DNA of 64,000 nt, taken from positions 51,190 to 115,189 of the forward strand of contig CAZTGZ010000006.1 in assembly GCA_964613385.1 (NCBI GenBank), written 5' to 3'. Within the stretch, counting starts at the first letter, position 1. Every line of letters begins with the position of its first letter. Both the position numbers and the translations under genes were made by a program. Below are positions 27,602 to 36,126 of the stretch, piece by piece. The stretch is from CAZTGZ01 sp964613385 (lineage in GTDB: Bacteria; Bacteroidota; Bacteroidia; NS11-12g; UBA9320). Below the pieces are notes generated by a model. That model was not told the DNA's origin. It made no database searches and saw only the letters and a list, made by a program, of their open reading frames with translations.

Positions 27602-28417
27602 ATGAATATTAATTTTAAGAAGATTTTGGTCGGATTCGACAATTCAGCTTCAGCCAAAGTTGCTATTGAGAAGGCTATGGACACAGCAACGCTATTCGAG
27701 TCAGATGTTACCGCCGTTTATGTGACTAAAGATAACAATGATCCTGAAATTGAAGTAAACCGACAATATGTTCTGGAACTGGGAGAAAGAAGAAATCGTT
27801 CGGTAGAATTTATTGTGAAGTCAGGTAGGGCGTACAAGGAAATAAATACCCTTGAACGAGAAATTGGGGCAGATTTGATTTTTTTAGGAACACACGGCAA
27901 ACAAGGCTGGCAACCATTTTGGATTGGAAGCAATGCTTTCAGAATTGTGAGTGCTTCTAATTGTCCGGTTATTACTATACACGAAACCACCAAGAAACAG
28001 GACATTCAAGATATTTTAGTGCCATTGGCAGATAGCACTGAAACGAGACAAAAAGTACCTTATGCTGCAATGCTGGCAAAAGCCTTCAATGCCAACATTC
28101 ACATCTTGAAAGTGAGTAAGGATAAAGATAAGGAGACTCAAAACAGGTTAAACATCTATGCTCGTCAAACAGAGAAGAATCTTGCCGAAAGAGGAATTCG
28201 TTGGACCTTGCATGAAAGCCTGGGTGTAAAGGTTCCGGAAGCCTGTATAAATTATGGGAAGGAAGTAAGAGCGGGATTGATTTTAATTATGACAGAAACC
28301 GAATCATCCGGTGTTTTTATGAGCTCTTATGCGCAACAGTTGATTAATGAGAGCCCCATTCCCATTATGTCCATCCATTCCCGAGACTTGTTTGTTTCCG
28401 GAGAAGTAGGTTATTGA
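27602..28417 (+). CDS. Universal stress protein, two tandem Usp domains
   Basis: A 271-aa cytoplasmic protein with two UspA domains. The first begins KKILVGFDNSASAK (about 5-18) and contains the nucleotide-loop-like GTHGKQGWQPFWIGSNAFRIV. The second begins IQDILVPLADSTETR (about 133-147). Tandem Usp proteins in Bacteroidota are linked to stress and stationary-phase survival; the target is unknown. The G-2x-G-9x-G(S/T) ATP loop is partly present in the first domain (GTHG...GSNA) and not clear in the second. I chose the ATG at 27602; an in-frame TTG at 27569 falls inside the promoter region. The 3' end overlaps the SDR gene on the other strand by 7 bases. Confidence 0.85.
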   Translation: MNINFKKILVGFDNSASAKVAIEKAMDTATLFESDVTAVYVTKDNNDPEIEVNRQYVLELGERRNRSVEFIVKSGRAYKEINTLEREIGADLIFLGTHGKQGWQPFWIGSNAFRIVSASNCPVITIHETTKKQDIQDILVPLADSTETRQKVPYAAMLAKAFNANIHILKVSKDKDKETQNRLNIYARQTEKNLAERGIRWTLHESLGVKVPEACINYGKEVRAGLILIMTETESSGVFMSSYAQQLINESPIPIMSIHSRDLFVSGEVGY

Positions 28418-29178
28418 TTCATTTTTCTGATAATCTGAGATGCCATGGGTTGGGCCTGTGGCATAATCACCATTTCATTGATGTTTACACGGTGCGGTAG
28501 CTGTATGCAATACAGGATGGCTTGCGCAATGTCTTCGGGTGTCAAATAATCAAATCCTTCATACACTTTTTCCGCTCTTTCTTCATCCCCATGAAATCGG
28601 ACCAGGCTAAATTCGGTTTTAACTGCTCCCGGATGTATGGCCGTAACCTTTAGGCCAAAACCGGCATTTTCCAACCTCATTGCTTTGGTCAATGCATCCA
28701 CCATATGCTTGGTTCCGCAATAAACGTTACCCTTATCATATACTTCTTTGCCGGCAATAGAACCGATGTTCACAATATGGCCACTGCCTCTTTGCTGCAT
28801 TTTAGGAATCAATACTCTGGAGACATACAATAAGCCTTTGATATTGGTATCTATCATCTTTTCCCAGTCATCAACATTGCCCTCACTCAGAGAAGAAAGT
28901 CCGGATGCCAATCCGGCATTATTTATCAGGATGTCAGGCACAATCGGGTAACTATCAAGCGCTTGCTGAACTTGAGCTCTTTGACGAATGTCAAAATTCA
29001 ATACATCGACGGTCACTTGGAATTGTGTTTCCAACTGAGACTTAATTTCCATTAATCGATCATTCCGGCGTCCGGTAATGGTCAAATCGTATCCATTTTC
29101 AGCCAAAAGATATGCAGTAGAACGTCCTATTCCGGATGTAGCCCCGGTGATTAAAGCATGCGGTTTGTGTAATGTCAT
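28411..29178 (-). CDS. Short-chain dehydrogenase/reductase (YdfG-like)
   Basis: A 255-aa NAD(P)-dependent oxidoreductase of the classical SDR type. Glycine-rich cofactor motif TGATSGIGRS lies near the N-terminus, NNAG at about 87-90, the catalytic Ser in NIGSIAGKEVY and the YxxxK pair in VYCGTKHM (about 151-157). The basic residues in TGRRNDR favour NADPH. The C-terminal half resembles the E. coli YdfG 3-hydroxy acid dehydrogenase group, which is promiscuous, so the substrate is not known. The ATG at 29178 is preferred over an upstream in-frame TTG at 29217. It is divergent from the STAS-like gene, with 71 bases between. Confidence 0.85.
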   Translation of the reverse strand: MTLHKPHALITGATSGIGRSTAYLLAENGYDLTITGRRNDRLMEIKSQLETQFQVTVDVLNFDIRQRAQVQQALDSYPIVPDILINNAGLASGLSSLSEGNVDDWEKMIDTNIKGLLYVSRVLIPKMQQRGSGHIVNIGSIAGKEVYDKGNVYCGTKHMVDALTKAMRLENAGFGLKVTAIHPGAVKTEFSLVRFHGDEERAEKVYEGFDYLTPEDIAQAILYCIQLPHRVNINEMVIMPQAQPMASQIIRKMNQ

Positions 29179-29249
29179 TTTAGCGATATTCAACTCATTA
29201 GAAGAAGATTCATACAAAATTATTTATTAATTTGTGCAGGTAATCATAT

Positions 29250-29579
29250 ATGTCAGTTCAAGTTCAACACGAAGAAAATTTTCTACATCTGATTTATGAA
29301 AAGTATACTTCTGCCGATGATGATATATCTCTTCATGCCGCAGAGGACGAATCATGGGTAATACTTGAATCAACTGATGGAAGTTTGAATGGTGATGGAT
29401 TGGATTTGGTAACCGAATTGGCTGATAAATGCAAGGAACGCGGCGGCTTACTCATTTTGACCGGTGATTTTCCTGATTTAATTAAGGATATTGAAAATAT
29501 TACCTGGATATCATCTTTTGATGAAGCCGTTGATTATGTTTTTATTGAACAACTTGAACGTGAACTGGGGGATGAATGA
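29250..29579 (+). CDS. STAS-like small protein upstream of rnz
   Basis: A 109-aa acidic protein. The core segment (about 38-100: WVILES..., LVTELADKCKERGGLLILTG, then ITWISSFDEAVDYVF) has the strand-helix order and the closing helix phrase of anti-sigma-factor antagonist (STAS) domains, and Bacteroidota commonly place a STAS gene directly before ribonuclease Z. The phosphorylatable serine motif (DSSG type) of active antagonists is not visible, so it may be a degenerate member. It overlaps rnz as ATGA, which indicates coupled translation. Its function is unproven. Confidence 0.55.
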   Translation: MSVQVQHEENFLHLIYEKYTSADDDISLHAAEDESWVILESTDGSLNGDGLDLVTELADKCKERGGLLILTGDFPDLIKDIENITWISSFDEAVDYVFIEQLERELGDE

Positions 29580-30493
29580 TGGAGGATTTTACCGTCACAG
29601 TTTTAGGGTCCAGTTCAGCTACTCCCACAGCTAATCGTCATCATTCTTCTTATATTCTTCGATTTGCCGGCCACAAATTAATGCTGGATTGTGGCGAAGG
29701 CACACAGAACCGATGCCTGGAATATCAAATTAATTTTCAACGGATTGAATATATTTTTATAACCCACCTACATGGAGATCATTTTCTGGGATTGCTCGGA
29801 TTAATTAATACCATGAACCTATATTCCAGAAAACAGAAACTTACTGTTTACGGAATGATCGGGTTAAAGGAAATTGTTGACTTGCATGCTAAAATCAGCG
29901 GATTGAACCTTCGATTTGAGCTTGAAATTGTGGAATTGGAAGCGAAAATTCAACAATTTCAGTTGAATGAAAGGATAAAAATAACTGTGATACCTTTAGA
30001 TCACCGGATTCCTTGTGTTGGATTCAAATTCGAGGAAACCGGAATCCGCCCTAAATTAAAGCCGGAAGTCTGTCAAAAATACGAGGTTCCCATTGAATGG
30101 TACGAGAAACTTAAGACAGGAGAAAATTATATACATCCTGAATTGGGATTAATTGCGAATGCTGAATTTGTCCATCCTAAAAGGGAACCACTGATTTATG
30201 TGCATTTGTCTGACACCAAACCCTTAAATTCATTGACAGAATGGATAGCTGAAGCAGATTTGCTATATCACGAGGCTACATTCTTATCCAACCTGGAAGA
30301 TCGCGCCCAAATAACATTTCACAGCACTGCCTTGCAAGCTGCAGAAATAGCCCGGGATTCAAAGGTCAAGAAACTGATCATTGGACATTTCTCTTCAAGA
30401 TATGCCAGTCTGGAACAACATTTAACAGAAGCAAAATCAGTGTTTCCTGAAACTGAACTTGCTCTGGAAGGAAAAACTTTTTCTATTCACTGA
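29576..30493 (+). CDS. rnz: Ribonuclease Z
   Basis: A 305-aa metallo-beta-lactamase-fold endonuclease that matures the 3' ends of tRNA precursors lacking an encoded CCA. The metal motif THLHGDHFLGL is at about 62-72, the N-terminal strand is VTVLGSSSATPT with the family loop, and later metal ligands lie in DHRIPCVGFKFE, HLSDTK and ITFHSTALQAA. This is the short RNase Z form. Two consecutive ATG codons (29576 and 29579) are possible starts; the first gives the ATGA overlap with the upstream gene. ftsK follows 86 bases downstream. Confidence 0.95.
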   Translation: MMEDFTVTVLGSSSATPTANRHHSSYILRFAGHKLMLDCGEGTQNRCLEYQINFQRIEYIFITHLHGDHFLGLLGLINTMNLYSRKQKLTVYGMIGLKEIVDLHAKISGLNLRFELEIVELEAKIQQFQLNERIKITVIPLDHRIPCVGFKFEETGIRPKLKPEVCQKYEVPIEWYEKLKTGENYIHPELGLIANAEFVHPKREPLIYVHLSDTKPLNSLTEWIAEADLLYHEATFLSNLEDRAQITFHSTALQAAEIARDSKVKKLIIGHFSSRYASLEQHLTEAKSVFPETELALEGKTFSIH

Positions 30494-30579
30494 ATTATCA
30501 ACACCCTTTTTGGCAAAACCTCTGCCGGGTAAATCGCCATGTCCATGGTTTTTAATCGATTTTTGAGGGTAATTCTATT

Positions 30580-33021
30580 ATGGCGAATAAGAAAAGGAGC
30601 GAAAATCAAGACAACAATACCCTTCGGGATTCGGGAACAGCACCCAGGCCATCGAAAGAGAAGGTTGGATTTCGTCCTTTGAAGTGGCTTAGAGACGAGA
30701 GGATACACCGAATTTTCGGCGGTATCATGATCCTTTTTGGCGTGTTTATGCTGCTCTCCTTTCTATCGTATTTGTTTACGTGGAAAACAGACCAGAGTCA
30801 AATCGATAATCTGGGTTTTCAGGACTATATGTTTCCCAAGGAAGATACAGAAAATTGGATGCGGCTTTTGGGTGCCAGATTGGCGCATATTTTTATGTAC
30901 AATGGTTTTGGGCTGGCAGCATTCCCAATCCCTGTTCTCATTGGATTAATTGGACTTAGAGCATATACCGGGTTCGATAAATTTAATTTGTTCACCTGGT
31001 TCAGATATTCAGCACTGGGTATGATATGGGTGGTAATATTATTGGGTCTGCTCTTGAATCAGACGAATCCGGCTCTCGCAGGTGCTGTCGGAGTTGGAAT
31101 GTTTCAATGGTTAAAAAGCCTGGTCGGCACAATTGGGGTTGTTATTACGGAAATAGCCCTGTTGTTCGCTTTCACTACCTGGGAGTTTGGTCGTTACCCA
31201 TTTCAAAACTATTTGAATAAACGCAAAGCCCAAATTGAACAGGAAGATGAAGAAGAGTTCAGGGAAAGAGAGAGTATCTTTAATCGCGACAACATAGACC
31301 TGGAAAACAACGACATTTCTGAGTCCGTAATTTTAGATGAGGCAAAAGAAGAAGAAGGGGATTTAGACGGTATAGAATTAATAACTCAGGTGCCAGAAGC
31401 GACTCATGAAGTAAAAACTGAGACTGAACCGGAGTTTGTCATAGAAGAAATAGATCAGGAAGAAGAAGTTGAAACCAATGCCAATCTTAACCCACCTGCG
31501 CATTTTGGTATTGATACTGAATTTGACCCCAGACTGGATTTATCTCAATACAAATTTCCGGAATTACAATTCCTCCAGGACTACGGCGACCGAAAAACAG
31601 AAGTATCAAAAGATGAACTTGAGAAGAGTAAAAACCTCATCGTTGATACTTTAAAAAACTATAAGATTGAGATTTCTCAAATCAAGGCGACCATAGGTCC
31701 TACCGTAACCTTATTTGAAATTGTCCCGGCTCCGGGTATAAAAATCAGCAAGATTAAAAATCTAGAAGATGATATTGCTTTGAGTTTAGCGGCTTTGGGA
31801 ATAAGAATTATTGCGCCCATTCCAGGGAAAGGAACCATTGGTATTGAAGTTCCCAACCGTTTTCCGGAAGTGGTTTCGATGCGCTCCGTTTTGGCCAGTC
31901 CAAAATTTCAGGAAACAACGGCAGATTTGCCGGTTTGCCTGGGTAAGACAATTTCAAACGAAGTTTACGTTGCCGATTTGGCAAAAATGCCCCATTTGTT
32001 AATGGCAGGTGCAACCGGGCAAGGAAAATCAGTCGGACTGAATGCTATGCTGGTGAGTCTGATGTACAAAAAGCATCCTGCTGAACTCAAATTTGTATTG
32101 GTCGACCCCAAAAAGGTTGAATTGACACTTTACAATACCATAGAACGACATTTTCTGGCTAAACTTCCGGGGGATGATACCGAAGCTATCATTACCGATA
32201 ACAAAAAGGTAATCAATACATTGAATTCTCTCTGTATAGAAATGGATAACCGATATGAATTGTTGCAAATGGCAATGGTCAGGAATCTAAAGGAATACAA
32301 TGCCAAATTCATTCGTCGAAAGCTAAACCCCAATGATGGTCACAGATTCCTTCCCTACATCGTGGTAGTCATAGATGAGGTTGCCGATCTGATTATGACG
32401 GCAGGCAAAGAAGTGGAACACCCCATCGGGAGATTGGCACAATTGGCCAGGGCAATCGGAATTCACCTGGTTTTAGCCACCCAGCGTCCTTCCGTAAACA
32501 TCATTACCGGAACCATTAAAGCAAACTTTCCTGCCAGAGTGGCATTCAGGGTAACATCAAAGATTGATTCCAGAACCATATTAGATGCGAATGGAGCTGA
32601 TCAGCTAATTGGTAAGGGCGACTTGTTATTTTCGAATGGAAATGACCTTATACGTTTGCAATGTCCATTTGTTGATACGCCGGAAGTGGAGACCATAACG
32701 GAATTCATTGGTTCACAACGAGGTTATCCAACGGCATATATCCTTCCTGAAGTAGAAGAAGAGGGTGGTGGCTCACTGACAGAATTTGATCCGGAAGAAA
32801 GAGATGCCCTCTTCGAAGAAGCGGCCCGCATTGTAGTTCAACATCAACAAGGTTCAACCTCCCTGATACAACGAAAACTGAAAGTAGGATATAATCGTGC
32901 CGGACGTTTGATAGATCAGTTGGAACAAGCTAATATTGTAGGTCCATTTGAAGGAAGTAAAGCCAGATCGGTCCTTTATCCGGATGAGTATAGTTTGGAA
33001 CAATATTTGAACTCGTTGTAA
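30580..33021 (+). CDS. ftsK: DNA translocase FtsK
   Basis: An 813-aa septal DNA pump that clears chromosomes from the division plane and activates dimer resolution. It has four N-terminal transmembrane helices (about 45-205), then an acidic linker of about 100 residues (about 210-320) much shorter than the E. coli linker. The alpha/beta motor has Walker A AGATGQGKS (about 477) and Walker B VVVIDEVADLIM. The winged-helix gamma domain follows (about 745-805, TSLIQRKLKVGYNRAGRLIDQLE), which in the family reads KOPS sites. The lolA-like gene begins 12 bases later, a common Bacteroidota arrangement. Confidence 0.97.
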   Translation: MANKKRSENQDNNTLRDSGTAPRPSKEKVGFRPLKWLRDERIHRIFGGIMILFGVFMLLSFLSYLFTWKTDQSQIDNLGFQDYMFPKEDTENWMRLLGARLAHIFMYNGFGLAAFPIPVLIGLIGLRAYTGFDKFNLFTWFRYSALGMIWVVILLGLLLNQTNPALAGAVGVGMFQWLKSLVGTIGVVITEIALLFAFTTWEFGRYPFQNYLNKRKAQIEQEDEEEFRERESIFNRDNIDLENNDISESVILDEAKEEEGDLDGIELITQVPEATHEVKTETEPEFVIEEIDQEEEVETNANLNPPAHFGIDTEFDPRLDLSQYKFPELQFLQDYGDRKTEVSKDELEKSKNLIVDTLKNYKIEISQIKATIGPTVTLFEIVPAPGIKISKIKNLEDDIALSLAALGIRIIAPIPGKGTIGIEVPNRFPEVVSMRSVLASPKFQETTADLPVCLGKTISNEVYVADLAKMPHLLMAGATGQGKSVGLNAMLVSLMYKKHPAELKFVLVDPKKVELTLYNTIERHFLAKLPGDDTEAIITDNKKVINTLNSLCIEMDNRYELLQMAMVRNLKEYNAKFIRRKLNPNDGHRFLPYIVVVIDEVADLIMTAGKEVEHPIGRLAQLARAIGIHLVLATQRPSVNIITGTIKANFPARVAFRVTSKIDSRTILDANGADQLIGKGDLLFSNGNDLIRLQCPFVDTPEVETITEFIGSQRGYPTAYILPEVEEEGGGSLTEFDPEERDALFEEAARIVVQHQQGSTSLIQRKLKVGYNRAGRLIDQLEQANIVGPFEGSKARSVLYPDEYSLEQYLNSL

Positions 33022-33033
33022 AAAAAATCTTAG

Positions 33034-33687
33034 ATGAACATTTTCAGAATAACCCTTTTATCGCTTTGTACTGCATTTCTTTTGTCATTTACGTTGCAAA
33101 AGGATGATCAGGCTGCCGTTAAAATATTAAATGATGTCAGTAAGACCTATAAAAATTACAAGACGATAAAGGCCAGTTTTAAAGTACAGATTAAGAGCAA
33201 ACAAGACAATAGTAATATTTCTCAGAGCGGCACTTTGTATTCCAAAGGAAAGAAGTTCAAAATTGAAATGAGTGGCCAGGAAATTTATTGTGATGGCAAA
33301 ACACTTTGGACTTATTTATCAGATGCCAATGAAGTACAAATCACTAAGTATGATCCAGGTAAGGAAGATATAAGCCCTTCAAATATTTTTACTGTATATC
33401 AAAAGGGATTCATTTCAAAATTTGCGGGCGAAGAGAACGTAAAGGGCAAAACCATACAGCGTATAGAACTTACACCCAAAGACAAAAGCAAGCCATATTT
33501 TAAGGTGAAGCTTTCCGTAGAAAAACAAGGGCATAAGATTTCAGATATGACCGTATTGAACAAAAATGGTATGGAAAGTAAGTATGAAATCATCTCTTTC
33601 AGCCCGAATCTGGCCATGAACGACGGCCTCTTTAAATTCGACGCCAGCAAAAAACCCGGTGTAGTTGTGGTTGATTTAACCAAATGA
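33034..33687 (+). CDS. lolA: LolA-like outer-membrane lipoprotein carrier
   Basis: A 217-aa periplasmic protein with a signal peptide (about 1-20). The mature part has the LolA pattern: a helix with LNDVSKTYKNYKTIKASFKV, then strands with SGTLYSKGKKFKIEMSGQEIYCDGKTLWTYL. LolA ferries lipoproteins from the inner membrane to the outer membrane receptor. Bacteroidota LolA proteins are divergent from the E. coli one, so the symbol rests on fold pattern and its position right after ftsK. The following lipoprotein gene overlaps its stop by 4 bases. Confidence 0.82.
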   Translation: MNIFRITLLSLCTAFLLSFTLQKDDQAAVKILNDVSKTYKNYKTIKASFKVQIKSKQDNSNISQSGTLYSKGKKFKIEMSGQEIYCDGKTLWTYLSDANEVQITKYDPGKEDISPSNIFTVYQKGFISKFAGEENVKGKTIQRIELTPKDKSKPYFKVKLSVEKQGHKISDMTVLNKNGMESKYEIISFSPNLAMNDGLFKFDASKKPGVVVVDLTK

Positions 33688-34148
33688 GCAAATTCCCGAT
33701 ATGGGTGTTCATCGCACTTTTGCCCATAGGATGTAAAAGTTCTAAGGAAAACACGAATTCAAAAATTGTCCATTCAGTGAGTTTACAAAGAACTCCCTGC
33801 TATGGAACTTGTCCTCAATATACCATTGAACTAAATCGTGAAGGCCTAATCAGCTACTCAGGCCAACGATTTACTGACAAAATTGGGAAATGGGAATTAA
33901 CAGTACCCGCGGATTCGCTGGTGGATTTATTCGCCTTTTTGGATCGCTGCGATTGGAGTCAATATGATTCCATATATCCTTCTCCTTATTCAGATCTTCC
34001 TTCAGTTATCTTGAAGTTGAATTTAAATCAATATGTAAAATCCATTACCCTTGCAGGTGAGCATCCCGCACAATTGGACAGCATCGTTCAACACATAGAT
34101 CGATGGTCTAATTTGCAGGGTTACAGGAATATTTCATCAGCGGATTAA
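33684..34148 (+). CDS. DUF6438 lipoprotein
   Basis: A 154-aa lipoprotein with lipobox LPIGC at about 13-17. The mature part begins QRTPCYGTCPQYTIEL, the hallmark of DUF6438: two cysteines four apart that could form a disulfide or bind a ligand, followed by GLISYSGQ. The function of the family is unknown. It overlaps the lolA-like stop as ATGA, so it is part of the ftsK-lolA unit. Its own stop overlaps the convergent dehydratase stop by 4 bases. Confidence 0.75.
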   Translation: MSKFPIWVFIALLPIGCKSSKENTNSKIVHSVSLQRTPCYGTCPQYTIELNREGLISYSGQRFTDKIGKWELTVPADSLVDLFAFLDRCDWSQYDSIYPSPYSDLPSVILKLNLNQYVKSITLAGEHPAQLDSIVQHIDRWSNLQGYRNISSAD

Positions 34149-36061
34149 GAAGCTTTAGACGTAACCAGCTTTTGATCCAGTTCTTCAAAAATTGAGTTGT
34201 TGCTCACATATTCCGGAACCAATTCTTTCATAAAAGCAACCAGTAAACGATTTTGGTTCAAGGTCTCCGGTTTTGTCATCAAATTTATTTTATCATTCAC
34301 TTCAAGGAAATTGTATTCCTGGACGCGGGCAATCATGATTTTCGGATGGTGAGTGCCAATGGTGGTTTCTTTCGAACTCAACAACTCTTCCTTAAGTTTT
34401 TCACCCGGTCTGAGCCCTGTAAATTTGATTTCAATGTCTTTATAAGGTTTTAAACCACTTAATCGAATCATTTTCTCGGCCAGATCCACAATTTTCACAG
34501 GTTCACCCATATCAAAAATGTAAATCTCACCTCCATTACCCATGGATCCTGCTTCAAGAACCAGGCGACATGCTTCGGGAATGGTCATGAAATATCGGTT
34601 AATTTCAGGATGCGTAACGGTTACAGGACCACCGGATTTAATTTGCTTTTTAAATCTTGGAATAACGCTTCCGTTTGAACCCAATACATTGCCAAAACGG
34701 GTTGTAATGAACTTGGTATGTTTGCGATTGATTAACTCGAGTTTTGAATTCAGTGATTGAACATAAATCTCGCTGATTCTTTTGGAAGCCCCCATAATAT
34801 TGGTTGGATTCACAGCTTTATCCGTTGAAACATAGATAAATTTCTCAGCCTCATAGCTAACCGCCAGATCTGCCACAATTCGCGTTCCTAAAACATTGGT
34901 TGTAATCGCTTCATACGGATTATCTTCCATTAAAGGAACATGCTTGTAGGCAGCGGCATGAAATACTATCTGAGGTCTGAATTTGTCAAATACTTTGGTA
35001 ATCCTTTCAATATTGCGGATGTCGGCAATAATGGGGAGAATCAGGTTATTGTTGTTCAACTCTAAAACCAGATCATGCATAGGTGTTTCAGCCTGATCCA
35101 ATATTAAAATTTGTTTCGGCTTAAACTTCAGACACTGACGAACAATTTCACTCCCGATGCTACCTGCGGCTCCCGTAATTAATATGACCTTATTATTGAG
35201 AGATTTTCCGATGTTTTCGTTGTCCAGTTCAATCGGGTCTCTGCCTAATAATTCTTCAATGGCAACATTTTTAATCTGTTTGGAAGACAATTTGCCATTA
35301 ACCCAACTTTCAAGGGGAGGTACAGCTTTCAAATTTATATTGTATTCCAGCGCCTCCGCCAGAAGCTGACTTCTCTTAGAACCTATTAAATTGGTATCAG
35401 CGAGAATAAGTTCGTCGATTTTTACTTTTTGGGCGATGTTTTCCAATGAACTCAAATTGGAAAATATGGGAACTCCTTCTGCTGTTTTACCCGTCAATTC
35501 GGGTCTTTTATCAATAAAAGCAACAACTTTCACTTTTTGAGCCGGATCGTTTTCAAGGGTTCTCTTCAATATAACTCCGGTATGGTCTGCACCATAAATT
35601 ACCACATTTTTACGGTCCGTTGCTTTGCGGTTTCCCATTTCCTGGAACAACATTTTAACTCCTAATCGGGTCGAAATGATCATGATCAAGGAAAGACTCG
35701 AGTCCATAACGATCACGGACATTCTGATAAATACTTCCTTGGTATAGATAAAATATAAATAAGATGCTAACCAGATGCCTAAAGAGCTGATAATAAATGC
35801 GGTAATTATCCTTAAACCATCTTGCGTACTCGTAAACTTGATAATACCCGTGTAAGACCTGGTAAAAAGAAAGGATTGTAACCTGAAAATAAGCACAACT
35901 AAAGTGGGATATAACAAATTCTCCAAGCCGGTTTCTGCCACACTGTTTTGAAGCGAATAGCTGAAAACAAAGGAAAAAAAGCAGAAAAGAAGATCCACCA
36001 ATAAAATAAATCCCCTGGGGTAGTTTTTTTCGGTCAGGACATTGATGAAGCGGAACAACAT
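34145..36061 (-). CDS. Membrane-bound nucleotide-sugar 4,6-dehydratase (WbpM/CapD family)
   Basis: A 638-aa protein with four N-terminal transmembrane helices (about 15-135), a first Rossmann domain (about 145-270) and a catalytic SDR domain from about 290. The NAD motif is TGAAGSIGSEI (about 296-306). The catalytic region STDKAVNPTNIMGASKR shows the Met-xxx-Lys that replaces Tyr-xxx-Lys in WbpM/PglF-type UDP-N-acetylglucosamine 4,6-dehydratases. The product would be a UDP-4-keto-6-deoxy sugar for capsule, O-antigen or glycoprotein glycan. No other sugar genes are adjacent. A short TTACTA repeat lies in its leader at 36061-36090. Confidence 0.9.
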   Translation of the reverse strand: MLFRFINVLTEKNYPRGFILLVDLLFCFFSFVFSYSLQNSVAETGLENLLYPTLVVLIFRLQSFLFTRSYTGIIKFTSTQDGLRIITAFIISSLGIWLASYLYFIYTKEVFIRMSVIVMDSSLSLIMIISTRLGVKMLFQEMGNRKATDRKNVVIYGADHTGVILKRTLENDPAQKVKVVAFIDKRPELTGKTAEGVPIFSNLSSLENIAQKVKIDELILADTNLIGSKRSQLLAEALEYNINLKAVPPLESWVNGKLSSKQIKNVAIEELLGRDPIELDNENIGKSLNNKVILITGAAGSIGSEIVRQCLKFKPKQILILDQAETPMHDLVLELNNNNLILPIIADIRNIERITKVFDKFRPQIVFHAAAYKHVPLMEDNPYEAITTNVLGTRIVADLAVSYEAEKFIYVSTDKAVNPTNIMGASKRISEIYVQSLNSKLELINRKHTKFITTRFGNVLGSNGSVIPRFKKQIKSGGPVTVTHPEINRYFMTIPEACRLVLEAGSMGNGGEIYIFDMGEPVKIVDLAEKMIRLSGLKPYKDIEIKFTGLRPGEKLKEELLSSKETTIGTHHPKIMIARVQEYNFLEVNDKINLMTKPETLNQNRLLVAFMKELVPEYVSNNSIFEELDQKLVTSKAS

Positions 36062-36090
36062 AGTAGTAGTAATTAGTAGTAACTAGTAAC
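36061..36090. repeat. Short TAGTAGTAA-type repeat in leader of the dehydratase gene
   Basis: Four imperfect TAGTA units (TAGTAGTAGTAATTAGTAGT then AACTAGTAAC) sit directly before the start codon. They could be a slippage-prone microsatellite altering leader length. No ribosome binding site is evident. Confidence 0.35.
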
Positions 36091-36126
36091 AAAATACGTA
36101 CTAATTATTATAAATAGCAAAGAAAT

